Of a DNA stretch of 64,000 bases, positions 50,401 through 61,480 are shown piece after piece; positions within the stretch are counted from its first letter, which is position 1; every line of letters starts with the position of its first letter. A program made the position numbers and the translations under genes. The notes beneath the pieces are model-generated. The model made no database searches. It worked only from the letters and a program-made list of their open reading frames with translations, and was not told the origin of the DNA. Source of the stretch: Branchiostoma floridae (taxonomy: Eukaryota > Chordata > Leptocardii > Amphioxiformes > Branchiostomatidae); the NCBI RefSeq assembly GCF_000003815.2, contig NC_049993.1, forward strand, positions 6,938,612 through 7,002,611, given 5' to 3'.

Positions 50401-53400
50401 TACCAGTACCATGTACTATACAGCACCAGCTACTGTGTACCTGTACTGTACTTTATAGCATCCAGACCAGGTTTGTACAGTGTACTTTATAGCATCCAGA
50501 CCAGGTTTGTACAGGTAGTACGCTTATTATTCATCAATATAATGACATGTCTGAGGCACGGAGAAGATGTGATCAACAAGGTTGTAACCTCCTTGATAGC
50601 TATTATTATTGTGATTTATTTAGATCAAAGAAAAAGTATGTCACGAACTATTATTCTGGACTGTTCTGGTAAAAGAGAAACAAGTAAATGTCTTGACAAA
50701 TCATTGCAAAATTTTGATGATGAGTTAAAATGAATTATGAATGATATTTTCTTTTATGATACTTCTCCCGTCTGATTTGTTTTGTAAAAAATTAAATGTA
50801 ACCTCAGCATAGAAAGGCAAAATCTTACCCTCAACAACAGTAGGCAAAATAAAGCTGGAAATATGTCTATGTGACATCATTTGATTCAATTCAAATGCTC
50901 AAGCAGCATAACACTTTCATCAACCTCATGTTCGTTACATGTGTATGAAGACACGCAATTCTCGTGCACATAAAATGTTTCCAGGCAGCAAAAAGCCCAA
51001 ACACGAAAACAGACAGATCACAATGATGTTCACCACAATGATATTAATATGCACATATCTACATCATAACTCCCCTCGGACCCCGTATCACAGGATGACC
51101 TCTGACTTGGCATATTTGCTGTGTATATTATCTTAAATACCTGCATTTACATGACAAGCCTTTGTGCGCATTTCACTGAATAATACAGTGGAAGTATGGA
51201 AAAAATTTAGTTTAATTCAATATTTAGTGATATAGGTGGGCTGAAATGTTTATGACTGCACCCCTCTGTGAGTTTGAAAAGGAATATCACAAACTCGTTA
51301 CCTCTGGTAGTATGAAAAATTATATAAGCAAAAATTTATAACACATTTTGTGATGTTTCATACACCTTCTGTCAGTGACGTTGTGGTTTTGTATCATGCA
51401 ACAAAATGGAAAAAAAGGAAACTTCGAGGAAATTAATCCCTGCACGTGCCTCTGTCATTTTCAGTCTTTTTTTCCTCCTGTATATGATGTTTGCTCTTTA
51501 AGTCCTTCATAATGTTTAGCCTTATGTAAATGGATGCCAATTTTGTAATTATCTGTGCTGAGCTCAGCTGGGGCGCTGGTGGGGAGCAGTGTTGGTGAGC
51601 AGCTCCCAGGGGAGTTGTAAAGGCAACACAGGGAATTGCGGGTAGGGTTGCCATGACAACTGCAGATGAAAATTGGGATGTGTATGCCCTGCGGGGAGCT
51701 GGCAATGAAAAGAGGAGGAAAATATGATATGTGCCATAATTCACTTGCTAAAGAGACATCTGCCAGGGGCAAATTTTGCTGGTAGGCTCAATTCATTTTC
51801 TGGAAATCTGCAAAATTTCCTTTTTTTTAAATATCTTTACATGCCGATTTTTGTCTGTCTGACACAGGATGGAATGAGCAAAGCTTTACTCTGTCCCCAG
51901 CGGCAAAAAGGACGGATGCTGGCTATAGGGCCCTGGGTTATGTGCAAAATTTTCCTCAACCATCATTCTGACAAACAATGGACCAATTGGGATGCTGGCC
52001 AAAACACTGCACATAACCCAGGGCAACATTCCCTGGCAGATGTTTTGGCAAGCCTGAATTTTTTTTCCGTCCCTTGGATGAGATGATCCTATATGGGGGG
52101 TCCAGGGGATTGCTGCTCCGGAAAAATTTTGAAATCTAGACCCTCCGAAATGCCATTTCCTGCATTTTGAGGGGCAAATTTTGCTGGTAGACTCAGCTTG
52201 ACTCAATTTCTGGAGGTCTTTGCTTTTTTTTTTATATATATCTTTACATGCCAATTTTTGTCTGTCACGGAGGACAGAATGGGCAAAAGTTTTGTGAGTC
52301 CTCAGCTGCAGCAAAATTTCATCAAAGGATGGATGCTGGCTACAGAGCCCTGGGTTATGTGCAAAATTTTCCTCAACCATCATTCTGACAAACAATGGAC
52401 ATCAAGCCTTACAGGATGAAGTGGAGGGAAGGTTCCTGGAAATGAGGCAGAGCTTTCCTGGAATTAAAACTTAAAGATATACCTGCACAGTGTTGATTGC
52501 TACAATCATCTGCTGTCATTCTATTGGTGAGAGTTAGACCAAGGTGAAGACAATATGGCACATGTAAGATTACATCACTGCTTGTTGAAAGTCTTAGAAG
52601 CTCTGGTGGTAAAGCTAGATCACCTTTATCCAGGGGTTACCCTATATCCGTTGTATCTAAAAAAAACGGTATTCAAGGATGTCGAGTTGATGGAAGTTTC
52701 TAATTGTAATATTTTAGATATACTATAGTTTGAAACCACCACCCATCCATTTCATATCCCTTAATACACTGTTTTTAAATTCAACAGATATAGCTTACCT
52801 CCTGGATGAATGTGAACTAGCGTTAACATTTAGCATTATTGAAGTTGTTTTTTTTTTCTGTTGCATTGCCTACGTGCAGTTCCAAGCAGAAATGTCCTAG
52901 AAAGAAGACTCCTGTATAATCGTCATACACATGACCGTGACATTAATCACATGCAAATTGCATATAAGTGGCTGGCAGTTATGTGCACCAACAAGATAAA
53001 TCTCTGTCGGTGTGGGGAGTAAAACTGTCGACTTCTGCGGGATGCTTCCATCCCTCTGTCTCGTGTTTTATTGCCATGGCCGTCTCTACAGTTGGGACAT
53101 ATTGGGGAGGACAATGTGTGGGATGATCCTTTGCTGTGGAACAGTGATAAGGAGACCAGTTGTGGATGTGTATTGTGGCCTTAAGCCCTTGAGCTGCGGC
53201 CTATCCACGGTAGTGTCGTAAACTTAATTTGTGCAAGTATTGTTCAGGCATAGTCAAGTTGTAAAATGTGTATATATACTTTTAAAGATATTCTTTAAGA
53301 TATGCTTTTAAAGATATAGGAAGCAACATAAAAGGAATGTTTTTGGTCCAGAAAAACGGCCAAAAAAGCGGCCAATTTGTGACAGTGGTATTTGATGCGC

Positions 53401-56400
53401 ATATATTGAGTGTTCTATCGTTAACCCCTCTGTAATGCTTACATGTTGTAACCCTATAACCATTACAAGTATGGTCCAAGAAGGCTACCTTCTTAGGATA
53501 AATGTTAACTGAATAATCTTTTTTTTTTCTATTTTGTTGCACTTTTAAAGTTGTTTCTACTGTAGCCATCCTTGATATTGCAGCATAGAGTTTAGATGAC
53601 ACCAACTTAATTTGTTGGTTCTCGGATTTGAAAAAATAATGTTGAACTGACAGATTAACTTGAAAACAGAGCCAGAAGGCAAGTTTTTCCTCAGGTACCC
53701 ACTGTTCCAGGAAGTGAATACTAGTATGTTGAGATGCAAATTTCGTTTCCACCAAGCAATGTCTGGTCAACCAAGAAAACATGCCCATAGCCAAGATTTT
53801 TTTTTTTTTTTTTGTTCTTTTGTTGATTTTTTTGTCATCAGCAAGCACAAAAGATTAGCACCTCAAATACCAGCTTTCTAGTTGGGTCTGTGGGCACGAA
53901 CCCCCAGAAAGTTCCACCCTCTGAAATGGCATGTCTTTCGTTTTTGAGAGGATTTCAAACTTAAGACATGATTAGAGCAATGTCAAGAGAGGATTCATTG
54001 ATAATTCTTTTTGGGTACCTATTAGTCATGTGTGTAAATGAATGAATGAATGGTGTAGGTGGGGGAAGAGTTTTTCCAACCCCCCCCAGCCCACTCTGCC
54101 TATAAGCTAGGGAAATAAATCTGTGTGACCTTGAATCAACATGTGCAAGGTATTACCTGGATGATAACAACTGTTTAGGGCGCATGTATCTTGATGATAT
54201 TCCCTAACTTACACCGCTTCCACTGCAAAACAATTGCTGTCATGGCCGGTCCTGTGATTGAATCAGGAATTGCTTGACGGCTGTTACCGCCGGCACCAGA
54301 GTCGACATATTCATCACCCCGGCCCTGTCTACTTCCCCTGCAGCAACCCTGTGGCCAACCCGGGTTCTTAACAGGGCCGGTCTATCTCTACACAAGTCTT
54401 TCTTCTGGTGCCACGCTGTCTAGCGCCAGAGCCCTTCCATAAATTGGGAGCGCCGTCTCGATAAAAACACTGCTGCGCTACAAGATGATGCAAATGTATT
54501 GTAGAAGATATGCCGGGTGTATTGTACAGATCATGAAGAGGCTGAATGCAATCACGGCAGATTCTTTTATGTGACACCCGAGTGCACCAACACCATCTTA
54601 CTGTTTCCGTTCGTACTGCAACCATTGAATTGAACTAGTTAGGCAATTTTGTATCATGTTTTGTGATTTGAGGCCTCCAGATCCATTGTTGCCCATGATT
54701 TAACCCTTGCAGTGTCAAGGCTGATTAAATCTAGGTTTTACTATCAGCCTATGACAAGGGAGTATTAAATCAGGTATATGTTGAAAGATGAATTTGCTAG
54801 ATAGATGTCTGGTGCAGGTGAATTTTTAGCAGCTCAACGTGTTTGGGAAATGGTACAGTGGGGAACACAAAATTCCAAAAATAATTTCATTGGATTGGTA
54901 GAACATAGAATATTAGCATTTTCTTTTGAAGAAAAAAATATTCAATAGTCCACAAATTCTGTTGTAGCAAGGCATGTCCAGGCTGTGCTAAGACATCTAA
55001 GAAACATTTAATTTTCATGGAAATTCTGTCACTAATGCAGGGGTCCCTTTTCCAATCCACGACCCAGCCAGGCAGTTAGGGAGAATGGAAAGTCAAGTGT
55101 ACATTTTACTACAGTAGGGCTAACGAGTTGTTTCCTAGATCTAACGTTGGTCTATTTTTCAGGTATTCACAAGTTTGTGCCTGGCTTTTTACCTCATGGT
55201 CTTTGAGTCTCCATGATATGTATATTTCTTTAGGAATCGAACATGCTTCTGTTTTTTTTTTTTCTAAATCAGGTTCGTAGGGCCTGATGTTACCATCATG
55301 AAGATGAAGATCGGCCCATAGCGATAACTGTAGCAGCATCTCTTCTCCCTAAGTCAGAAACATCAAGCTTAGGCAAGCTTGACTTCACTGACTCAATAGG
55401 CGAAGCAGGGGTTACAAGGCTGCTCGGGAAATTCCTACCCCATTTCGGCCGGAATGGTTTGATCCGCTCACATCTCACCATCGCACACGTGGCGGGTTCT
55501 TTTACGTGCCCGGGGTGTGGCTCTCCCTAAACACGGGACCTCCATTTAACGTCCTATCCGAGGGATGACTCATTTTCACTTGAGTAAAGTGAGGAAAGTC
55601 GTGTAAAGTGCCTTTCCCAAGGGCACAAGACCGGTAGCACGGAAGGCGGATTCGATCCCGCAACCTCTCGGTCACGAGGCGAACAATATACCACTGCGCT
55701 ACACGGTCCCTAATTTTATTTGTTATCTGACAAATTTGGGCTTAAACCCTACTGTGGTCAATGAAGTCATTTTCCTCCTGTCCTATAGATGGTAGTCTGG
55801 CCTCCCTGGACGAGGTTTGGTCCAGTGTGCCTGCTAGCTTCCAGTCCAGACTCCAAGATGACAGATGGACCTTCCTCACTCAACAGGTGATGATTGACAC
55901 TTATGAAGATGTGAGACAGACATCAATGACCTCAAAGTGTCGTATCGTCGTCACAGGAGTTAATTTTACAGCATTTCAGAGACTCATTACATTTGTGCTA
56001 TTTAAAAAAATTGATTGAAATGTTAGCAGTTATATTAGATGAAAGGCAAGACACACGTAATTAATAGGTGTTCCTTTTATGCCGTCCTAATTGTGGTCTA
56101 TGAACACAATGATGACGTCATGGCATTTGTTACTGGACTTGTAGGATTCTTCAAGTGGCTTTCTGAAAAGATTTTCCCTTTATCAGTGTATGAAATGTTA
56201 TTTTTGTAGGAGCATCCTGTGTTGGGCTGTCCCATGTTCCAGCTGCACCCCTGCCACACAGCCACCATGATGCAGCCACTTATGCAGGAAACACAGGACG
56301 AGGAAATGGGGAGGTAGGCCATTAGATGGAATATTATAGACTATTGAAGTACAGACTGGAAAGCTCTTGCTTTCTAAAGACTTAGTAATGCATTTTCATT

Positions 56401-56802
56401 ATGTTTTTCATAAATCATGCCTTTGGTTTCTTGCATTTTAGTTATGAGTTCAAAATTATATGTTGGTACATGTACATGTAATATAGGTAATGTTTTTCTT
56501 TATCTTGAGTTGCATAACTTGTGCAATTTTTTTTTTCTTTTCATCTTCTTCAAATTTATTTTTTGGCATTCTCGTACATTAACCTTCCATGAAAACTCAC
56601 ATCCTGAAAAACACACATCAAACACACACACATGAAGGCAAGCACGTACATGCACACAAACAGTTGCAAACATGTTTGACTTGTTCCTTCTCTGTACCCT
56701 TGTCCCAGTTGTAGCTATCTGGTGAGCTGGCTGAGTACAGTAGGACCAGTGGTGGGACTCAACCTCCCCCTCAGCTATGCACACATCGGACATGTGACAT
56801 GA
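35326..56802 (+). CDS. ATG10: ATG10, autophagy E2-like conjugating enzyme
   Basis: Catalyses transfer of ATG12 to ATG5, a step needed for LC3/ATG8 lipidation and autophagosome growth, in the cytosol. Spliced from 35326-35430, 48665-48790, 50344-50470, 55789-55886, 56210-56313 and 56709-56802, giving 217 residues (human about 220). Exon 1 carries the [11 protein letters not shown] segment. Exon 3 carries [20 protein letters not shown], the conserved E2 core strand. Exon 4 has the [15 protein letters not shown] loop. Exon 5 has QLHPCHT, with Cys167 as the predicted thioester cysteine. Exon 6 ends in [20 protein letters not shown]. All junctions are GT-AG and phase-consistent. An assembly gap lies in intron 1, so a missed exon there cannot be excluded, although the residue count is already complete. 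Confidence 0.96.
35469..35568. other. Assembly gap (100 N)
   Basis: Exactly 100 unknown bases, the usual placeholder for a gap of unknown size, 39 bp after the ATG10 exon 1 donor. Open frames drawn through it are meaningless. Flanking DNA is GC-rich, which may be why it did not assemble. Confidence 0.99.
36960..37140 (-). mobile_element. tRNA-derived SINE fragment
   Basis: On the minus strand, gttgagcacctggttcc (A-box-like) is followed by a B box within acctggttcaatcctcgg and then ggggctgcacccgtctttt. No intact tRNA fold is evident. Confidence 0.6.
39976..39989. promoter_or_regulatory. RFX X-box-like palindrome
   Basis: GTTGCCATGGGAAC, one mismatch from GTTGCCATGGCAAC. Lies in ATG10 intron 1 within a GC-richer stretch. 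One of six such sites in this half of the window. Confidence 0.5.
41776..41812. other. Perfect 16-bp hairpin
   Basis: Arm ccaaggaggttgaaaa (41776-41791), loop agaga, and exact complement ttttcaacctccttgg (41797-41812). Flanked by an (AC)n run and a (TC)-rich run. Too short a stem for a typical pre-miRNA. Confidence 0.85.
42791..42850. repeat. Dispersed repeat fragment, copy 2
   Basis: Related to 261-330 through cagggctgtctccaggac, catcc and gtcc-ggacagaaat. Unidentified family. Confidence 0.45.
45276..45289. promoter_or_regulatory. RFX X-box-like palindrome
   Basis: GTTGCTACGGCAAC, with perfect GTTGC/GCAAC half sites. An inverted CCAAT (gattgg) follows about 30 bp downstream and a gccccgccc GC box lies about 60 bp upstream, so this looks like a compact regulatory patch in ATG10 intron 1. 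Confidence 0.5.
47375..47388. promoter_or_regulatory. RFX X-box-like palindrome
   Basis: ATTGCCATGGCAAC, one mismatch from the full palindrome, with a TCF/LEF-type atcaaagg 20 bp downstream. Confidence 0.5.
47704..47716. promoter_or_regulatory. RFX X-box-like palindrome (short spacer)
   Basis: GTTGCCTAGCAAC; half sites intact with a one-base-shorter spacer. Two GATA-type cttatct sites lie within 50 bp upstream. Confidence 0.4.
48665..48790 (+). CDS. ATG10: ATG10 coding exon 2
   Basis: 42 codons from [13 protein letters not shown] to [16 protein letters not shown]. The acceptor is ttactacag and the donor gtgagt; phase 0 both ends. The PLDDxxV stretch matches the vertebrate linker before the core strand. 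Confidence 0.92.
48910..49019. mobile_element. Small foldback MITE, 46-bp arms
   Basis: Left arm 48910-48955 (tagcctaagtaccatcct ... ggctcagtactttc) pairs with 48974-49019 (gaaagtattgagccag ... atggtactcaggcta) with few mismatches and a loop of about 18 bp. Lies 120 bp after the ATG10 exon 2 donor. Confidence 0.85.
49750..49945 (+). mobile_element. tRNA-derived SINE
   Basis: Plus strand: ttttggctcagaacccagag (A-box region) and tggctcgaatcctgcc (B box), then ccccagggaaaggcacttaa and ccactttcctcac, the same central segment found in the SINEs at 18388-18763 and 55251-55710. ATG10 intron 2. Confidence 0.8.
50344..50470 (+). CDS. ATG10: ATG10 coding exon 3 (E2 core)
   Basis: 42 codons plus one base, [12 protein letters not shown] to VLYFIASRP, acceptor tttacag. 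The donor gtttgt is weak and lies in an exact 34-bp tandem duplication, so an identical second donor occurs 34 bp downstream (after 50504). Use of the first donor keeps frame with exon 4 (G+AT gives Asp). Confidence 0.93.
50447..50514. repeat. ATG10: Exact 34-bp tandem duplication across an exon/intron border
   Basis: 50447-50480 and 50481-50514 are identical. The first copy contains the last 24 coding bases of ATG10 exon 3 plus its gtttgt donor; the second repeats both inside the intron. 34 is not a multiple of three. Confidence 0.97.
51647..51660. promoter_or_regulatory. RFX X-box-like palindrome
   Basis: GTTGCCATGACAAC, one mismatch from GTTGCCATGGCAAC, in a GC-richer patch (51555-51720) of ATG10 intron 3. 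Confidence 0.5.
51756..52402. repeat. Foldback element with a second overlapping copy
   Basis: acatctgccaggg (51756-51768) is the inverse complement of ccctggcagatgt (52031-52043), and ccctgggttatgtgc (51930) of gcacataacccaggg (52009). A second copy of the left half occurs at about 52170-52402 (aaattttgctggtag, tatctttacatgcc, gatgctggct, then the gttatgtgcaaaattttcct block). Confidence 0.75.
52105..52175. repeat. Dispersed repeat sharing a core with 53895-53955
   Basis: gaccctccgaaatgccat followed by ttgagggg is echoed by ccaccctctgaaatggcat and ttgagagg near 53916-53950. Probably termini of one interspersed element. Confidence 0.5.
52610..52825. mobile_element. Foldback MITE, family 1, copy 3
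   Basis: Starts taaagctagatcaccttta and ends tgtgaactagcgtta, with ggggttaccctatatcc and atatagcttacctcc as inner inverted blocks. About 216 bp, like the copies at 2645 and 20197. Confidence 0.8.
55251..55710 (-). mobile_element. tRNA-derived SINE with poly(A)-type tail
   Basis: Minus strand: gggaccgtgtagcgcagtgg (A box), gaggttgcgggatcgaatcc (B box), the cccttgggaaaggcacttta segment, a body matching 18388-18763, then unrelated sequence ending in an A run (T run 55252-55263 on the plus strand). Its head ends only 78 bp upstream of ATG10 exon 4. Confidence 0.87.
55789..55886 (+). CDS. ATG10: ATG10 coding exon 4
   Basis: Completes Asp120 and adds 32 codons, [14 protein letters not shown] to WTFLTQQ. 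The acceptor is cctatag and the donor gtgatg. Matches the vertebrate DGRPLTL..IWEGV...WDTITQQ region. Confidence 0.95.
56210..56313 (+). CDS. ATG10: ATG10 coding exon 5 (catalytic Cys)
   Basis: 34 codons plus two bases, [17 protein letters not shown] to DEEMG. The acceptor is ttttgtag and the donor gtaggc. The HPC motif places the active cysteine at residue 167, next to human Cys166. Confidence 0.96.
56709..56802 (+). CDS. ATG10: ATG10 coding exon 6 (C terminus)
   Basis: Completes a Ser codon, then [20 protein letters not shown] followed by [10 protein letters not shown] and TGA at 56800-56802. The acceptor is tgtcccag. The vertebrate protein has a slightly longer polar tail after LSYA. Confidence 0.96.
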
Positions 56803-57242
56803 CAGCACAGGGATACAAGATGAAAGGACTCTGATTCACTGTTTCTCTTAATCAGATACTGGGCTAGCCTTGGTCAATCTCCAAGCAAAAGCGCTGCTGA
56901 TTTTCTGACAAGCAAACGTGTCCTTGTCAAAGGGTTGTGTGCAAGGGAATCAGGAGAGTCTAATTATGTTACCACCAGTATCTTCTGTTCTAACATCTTG
57001 GAAAGTATAAGTAGGCTTTAGGTCACCAACATGGAGACTGCACTGAACCAAAGCCTGGCAGCTGGTCATCTTATCACCAGTGGTGAGGCATGATACCAAG
57101 AAAACAAAGTGTGTGACACGTGTTTAGAGGTATTTGTAGATTCTACTCTGCCTCATGTTAAAGTTATCATCATCATCTTATCCACTTTGCAGTGCTGGCA
57201 CTGAGGTGGGCCTTTGTTCAAGTGTATTGAGGTGCTCTTAAA

Positions 57243-57248
57243 AATAAA
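57243..57248 (+). terminator. ATG10: AATAAA polyadenylation signal, ATG10
   Basis: First canonical AATAAA found after the ATG10 stop, giving a 3' UTR of roughly 450 bp, with a T-rich stretch following downstream. Confidence 0.55.
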
Positions 57249-57917
57249 ATGTATATGAAGGATTAAAGTGTCCCTAGCATTGTTGATTGACTTTTATTAA
57301 TTTCTTTATCACAAGAGAAGGCAGACGAAACCTTTCATACACCATCTTTGATAGGCACTTACTTTGCAACCATTAACACAGTATTGACAACCACGTACCA
57401 ACTGCATACAACTGTTACATCAATCTCTACACTCTGCTATGAAGAGAAATACAAATCTGTCACAAAGCAATAATTAACTCACTTCTCTAACGATGATATA
57501 TCGTTACTTAACTGGAAATGATGTAACGTTATTAGTATATCATTTGAGGTATCATATGAATTGATGCTTTGAATTTCCAGCTTTGCCTGCTTGTAGCACA
57601 TATCAACATGTTTGACTTAATCATATATGAATTAAGGTGTGACGGAGATATGCATTTGGATTCACACAATGACAATGCATAGCAATAAATTTTCACCTGA
57701 CACAGTGTATCATGAATTTACACACACATGGCAGCAATAAGCCATGAGTCATCCCAGCACTCAAAGCAAATTCCCTTCATGAAGAGGAAGGGTTGATCTG
57801 CCCTAATAATCAGAACTTTGGTACTGTATGGTTTGGTAATTACTTGGTGAAATCGAAATTAGTACAATAAGTTGTATGACAGTACAGGGCCACAATCCAC
57901 TCTTCACAGAGAAGTAT

Positions 57918-58884
<967 letters not shown>

Positions 58885-59059
58885 TTACTGTAGGAAGCAT
58901 TCATATCTATCACTGGTTTTACACTTCATTGTTTCCTACTGAGTGTATAAAATTGAGATATTGTTTTTGGTGTGTGTCTGTTAGTGTTTCCGGAAATTTT
59001 TTGTCAGTGAACTTAAGAGCCTCTGGCTTGTAATGGTATTCAATATGTGTATTGGGATT

Positions 59060-59150
59060 ATGCAGACGAAGGTGAGGATCTATTTTGGGCCCCCTGGTTT
59101 GTGGTCTTGGTACTGCAGCAGAACTTCCGTTTTTATCAGTTGTTCTTTCT
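59060..59150 (-). mobile_element. Fragment of the 1.1-kb CA/hairpin element
   Basis: On the minus strand it reads aaaacggaagtt, ctgctgcagtacca, agggggcccaaaat, matching 26987-27035 in the same order. Confidence 0.65.
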
Positions 59151-59913
59151 GGACGTGCTATGGTCTTGATTTTATTTTATTCTTTGGCGGCATATAACTT
59201 TTGGCATATGTATAAAGCTCCATTATATCCGACATACGGGTAGTTTAGACAGAGATATACACAATGACATAAAAAAAGGTAACCTTTGGAAAGGTCTTGA
59301 GCAAGAACAATAGCACAGACCTGAAATCCACAGTACCTGCCCTACAACACCAGTGGACCTACAATAACCGGGTCATTTACCAATGGTACATGTACATTTT
59401 TCTGCTGTGCCTTACCCATGTAACGTTAAGTGTATCCCGAAGTCTTCCCAGGATTTTCGAACTTTTTGTTTGCATGATTAGTACACTATCAAAAGTGTAA
59501 CACACTGGCACTTACTTTGGCAAAGTAACTTCACAGAAGACGATCTTCCCTCTTGAGAGCACTGCCACTGAATTATCGCTACGTGACTTGTTGCGTGCGA
59601 CAGGAAAGGTGTGTTGGACCATGTAACTTGATGCTACTGCCAAACAACACCTTTGGCTTTGACAGAAGTGTAACCAATCACCATTTGAAAAGGGGATTCA
59701 TTTGAATAGCAGGTTTCGACGAAACTTTATTGTCAGCACAACGTGATCACTGGGCACGCTATAAAGTTCGAGGTCCCATCGATTACTGGCACAAGACCGA
59801 AACCTGCGTGCGTGTTCTATTCTCCAAGCTGAGGTTTCGGTCGAGTGGATGGGGGTGGTAAAGGTAGGTTCACACCTGCGTATATATTCAAGTCCGTATG
59901 TCGTAACCCCTAC

Positions 59914-60081
59914 CAGGCTCCAGAGGTCGCTGAAAAATAATAGAAATTGGACAAACATAGCCAGATATTAAATATGCCAGCGGAGTTAGCTGGTCGCAGA
60001 CCATACTCCTTGCATAGCTAACTCCCCTTTCATGTTATCTGTCTATATTTCTTCAATTTTTCCGACGACCTGTGGAGCCTG
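59914..60081. mobile_element. Foldback MITE, family 2
   Basis: caggctccagaggtcgctga at the left end matches the complement of the right end (tccgacgacctgtggagcctg). Inner agttagct/agctaact blocks are also inverted. About 168 bp, between RTP-like genes A and B. Confidence 0.75.
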
Positions 60082-60217
60082 ATAGAAGCTAATATTAGAT
60101 TCCATACTTACCAAAATATACGTGGGAGTGGCCGCGATTTCTTACGACTGCCTCCTTTGCGTAAGACATAGTGGCCACTAATAGACGCCATTAGACCCAA
60201 CTGAATAGTATAATACA

Positions 60218-60480
60218 AATATATGATGATGATGATGATTGGTTTATTTGAAAATTGAGGATACCTGTAAAGGGTCAAAGGTGCTTGACAGTCGGTATCG
60301 GCCCCCGTCTCGGTTGAGGGAAGGTTGGTGGGCTCTGATGTAAATAGCCTCTTTCAGTCCCCTGAGAAAGACCCTTTACTGACGTTTCGGAAGTGCGACT
60401 TAGGTGTTGGGTCATTACAACTTGAGAAGGATCAGAGGACTGATCGAAAGCTTGTTGGTAAGCGCTTTATTTTGTGTACG
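60218..60480 (-). mobile_element. Probable retroelement 3' end with (ATC)n tail
   Basis: Minus strand reads ccgaaacgtcagtaaagggt, then a tail of about 170 bp ending tttcaaataaaccaatc and (ATC)n. A 3'-terminal trinucleotide run after an untranslated tail suggests a non-LTR or Penelope-like insertion. No ORF is visible. Confidence 0.45.
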
Positions 60481-60943
60481 GATATAAAGTCTTAAAAATT
60501 ATATCATTATGTTAACTACCGTCACAGATGAACTTACATTCAACCCAACATTTCTTTAGTTGGTTTTACACTTCCTACTGATAACGTTTCGACTCATAAC
60601 TAATATCCATTCTAAGTTATGATTAATTAGTTATTGCAATGTGTTTTCATTGTATTGGTTCCGTCATGTATTATCCACACTTATTTCTTTTGTTCAATTT
60701 ATAAACTTCCTTATTTAACACTGGTAACATTCAATTTATAACTTATATCCATTCACTATTGCGTTAGTTATGGTTAATCATTTAGTGTAATATGTTTTCA
60801 TTTCATTCCATTGGTTCCGTTATCTACTATCCATAACGTTACCTATTTCTTTGTTTCATTATATATAAGTTGTAATAAATTAGTTAAGGAAGGTGTTCTC
60901 ATAAGCAGAAGCCTTTGTCCTCCCTTGCACTGTTGTGTTCATT

Positions 60944-61480
60944 TCATAATTCTTTGCGAAACAAATAAACAAAACAAAAAATTAACAAAAACAAAAACAA
61001 AAATTCCTCATCTGACTGATTTTCTGTGCCATCATCTGATTCCTCATCAGTTGATTTCTCATCAGTTGATTCCTCATCATCTGATTCCTCATCTGTCTGA
61101 CTAGTGCTACCCTCTGTATCCCCATGAAGACCCCAGTAATCCCCCGTACTCTGCCTACAAATGCCCTTCTGACATGCTTCACAAAGGTCGGCCTCATGTT
61201 TGCTTGTCATGTTGGCTGATCTCTGACCCAAGTTCAAACCTCTAGAGCCACCTCCCGTGGTGTAGAACTTTTCATCGATCTTCTTTTGGAGATTTTGCAT
61301 CACCTTGACCATCTCGTCTTCGTACCACTCTGGATACTCGAAATCATCTTCGCAGCGGTGGCACTTTTGCCCTGGCAGGAACATTTTTACTTCACCTGTC
61401 TCCTTGAGGCGGTAATGGAAGATGACGACACCCCTAATGGACGTCCAGACGTTGTCACACCTGCTGCACTCAAACCGAAC
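60944..61480 (-). CDS. RTP-like B, exon 2
   Basis: 178 codons plus stop. Zinc domain, acidic repeat (15-bp units, 61012-61096) and C-terminal hydrophobic anchor. Confidence 0.9.
   Translation of the reverse strand, partial: VRFECSRCDNVWTSIRGVVIFHYRLKETGEVKMFLPGQKCHRCEDDFEYPEWYEDEMVKVMQNLQKKIDEKFYTTGGGSRGLNLGQRSANMTSKHEADLCEACQKGICRQSTGDYWGLHGDTEGSTSQTDEESDDEESTDEKSTDEESDDGTENQSDEEFLFLFLLIFCFVYLFRKEL

Noticed and set aside
53282-53848. Minus-strand open frame of 188 codons, among the longest in the window
   Set aside because: No recognisable domain, starts in a lysine run made by a poly(T) tract, lies in ATG10 intron 3 near dispersed-repeat fragments, and has no splice or paralogue support.
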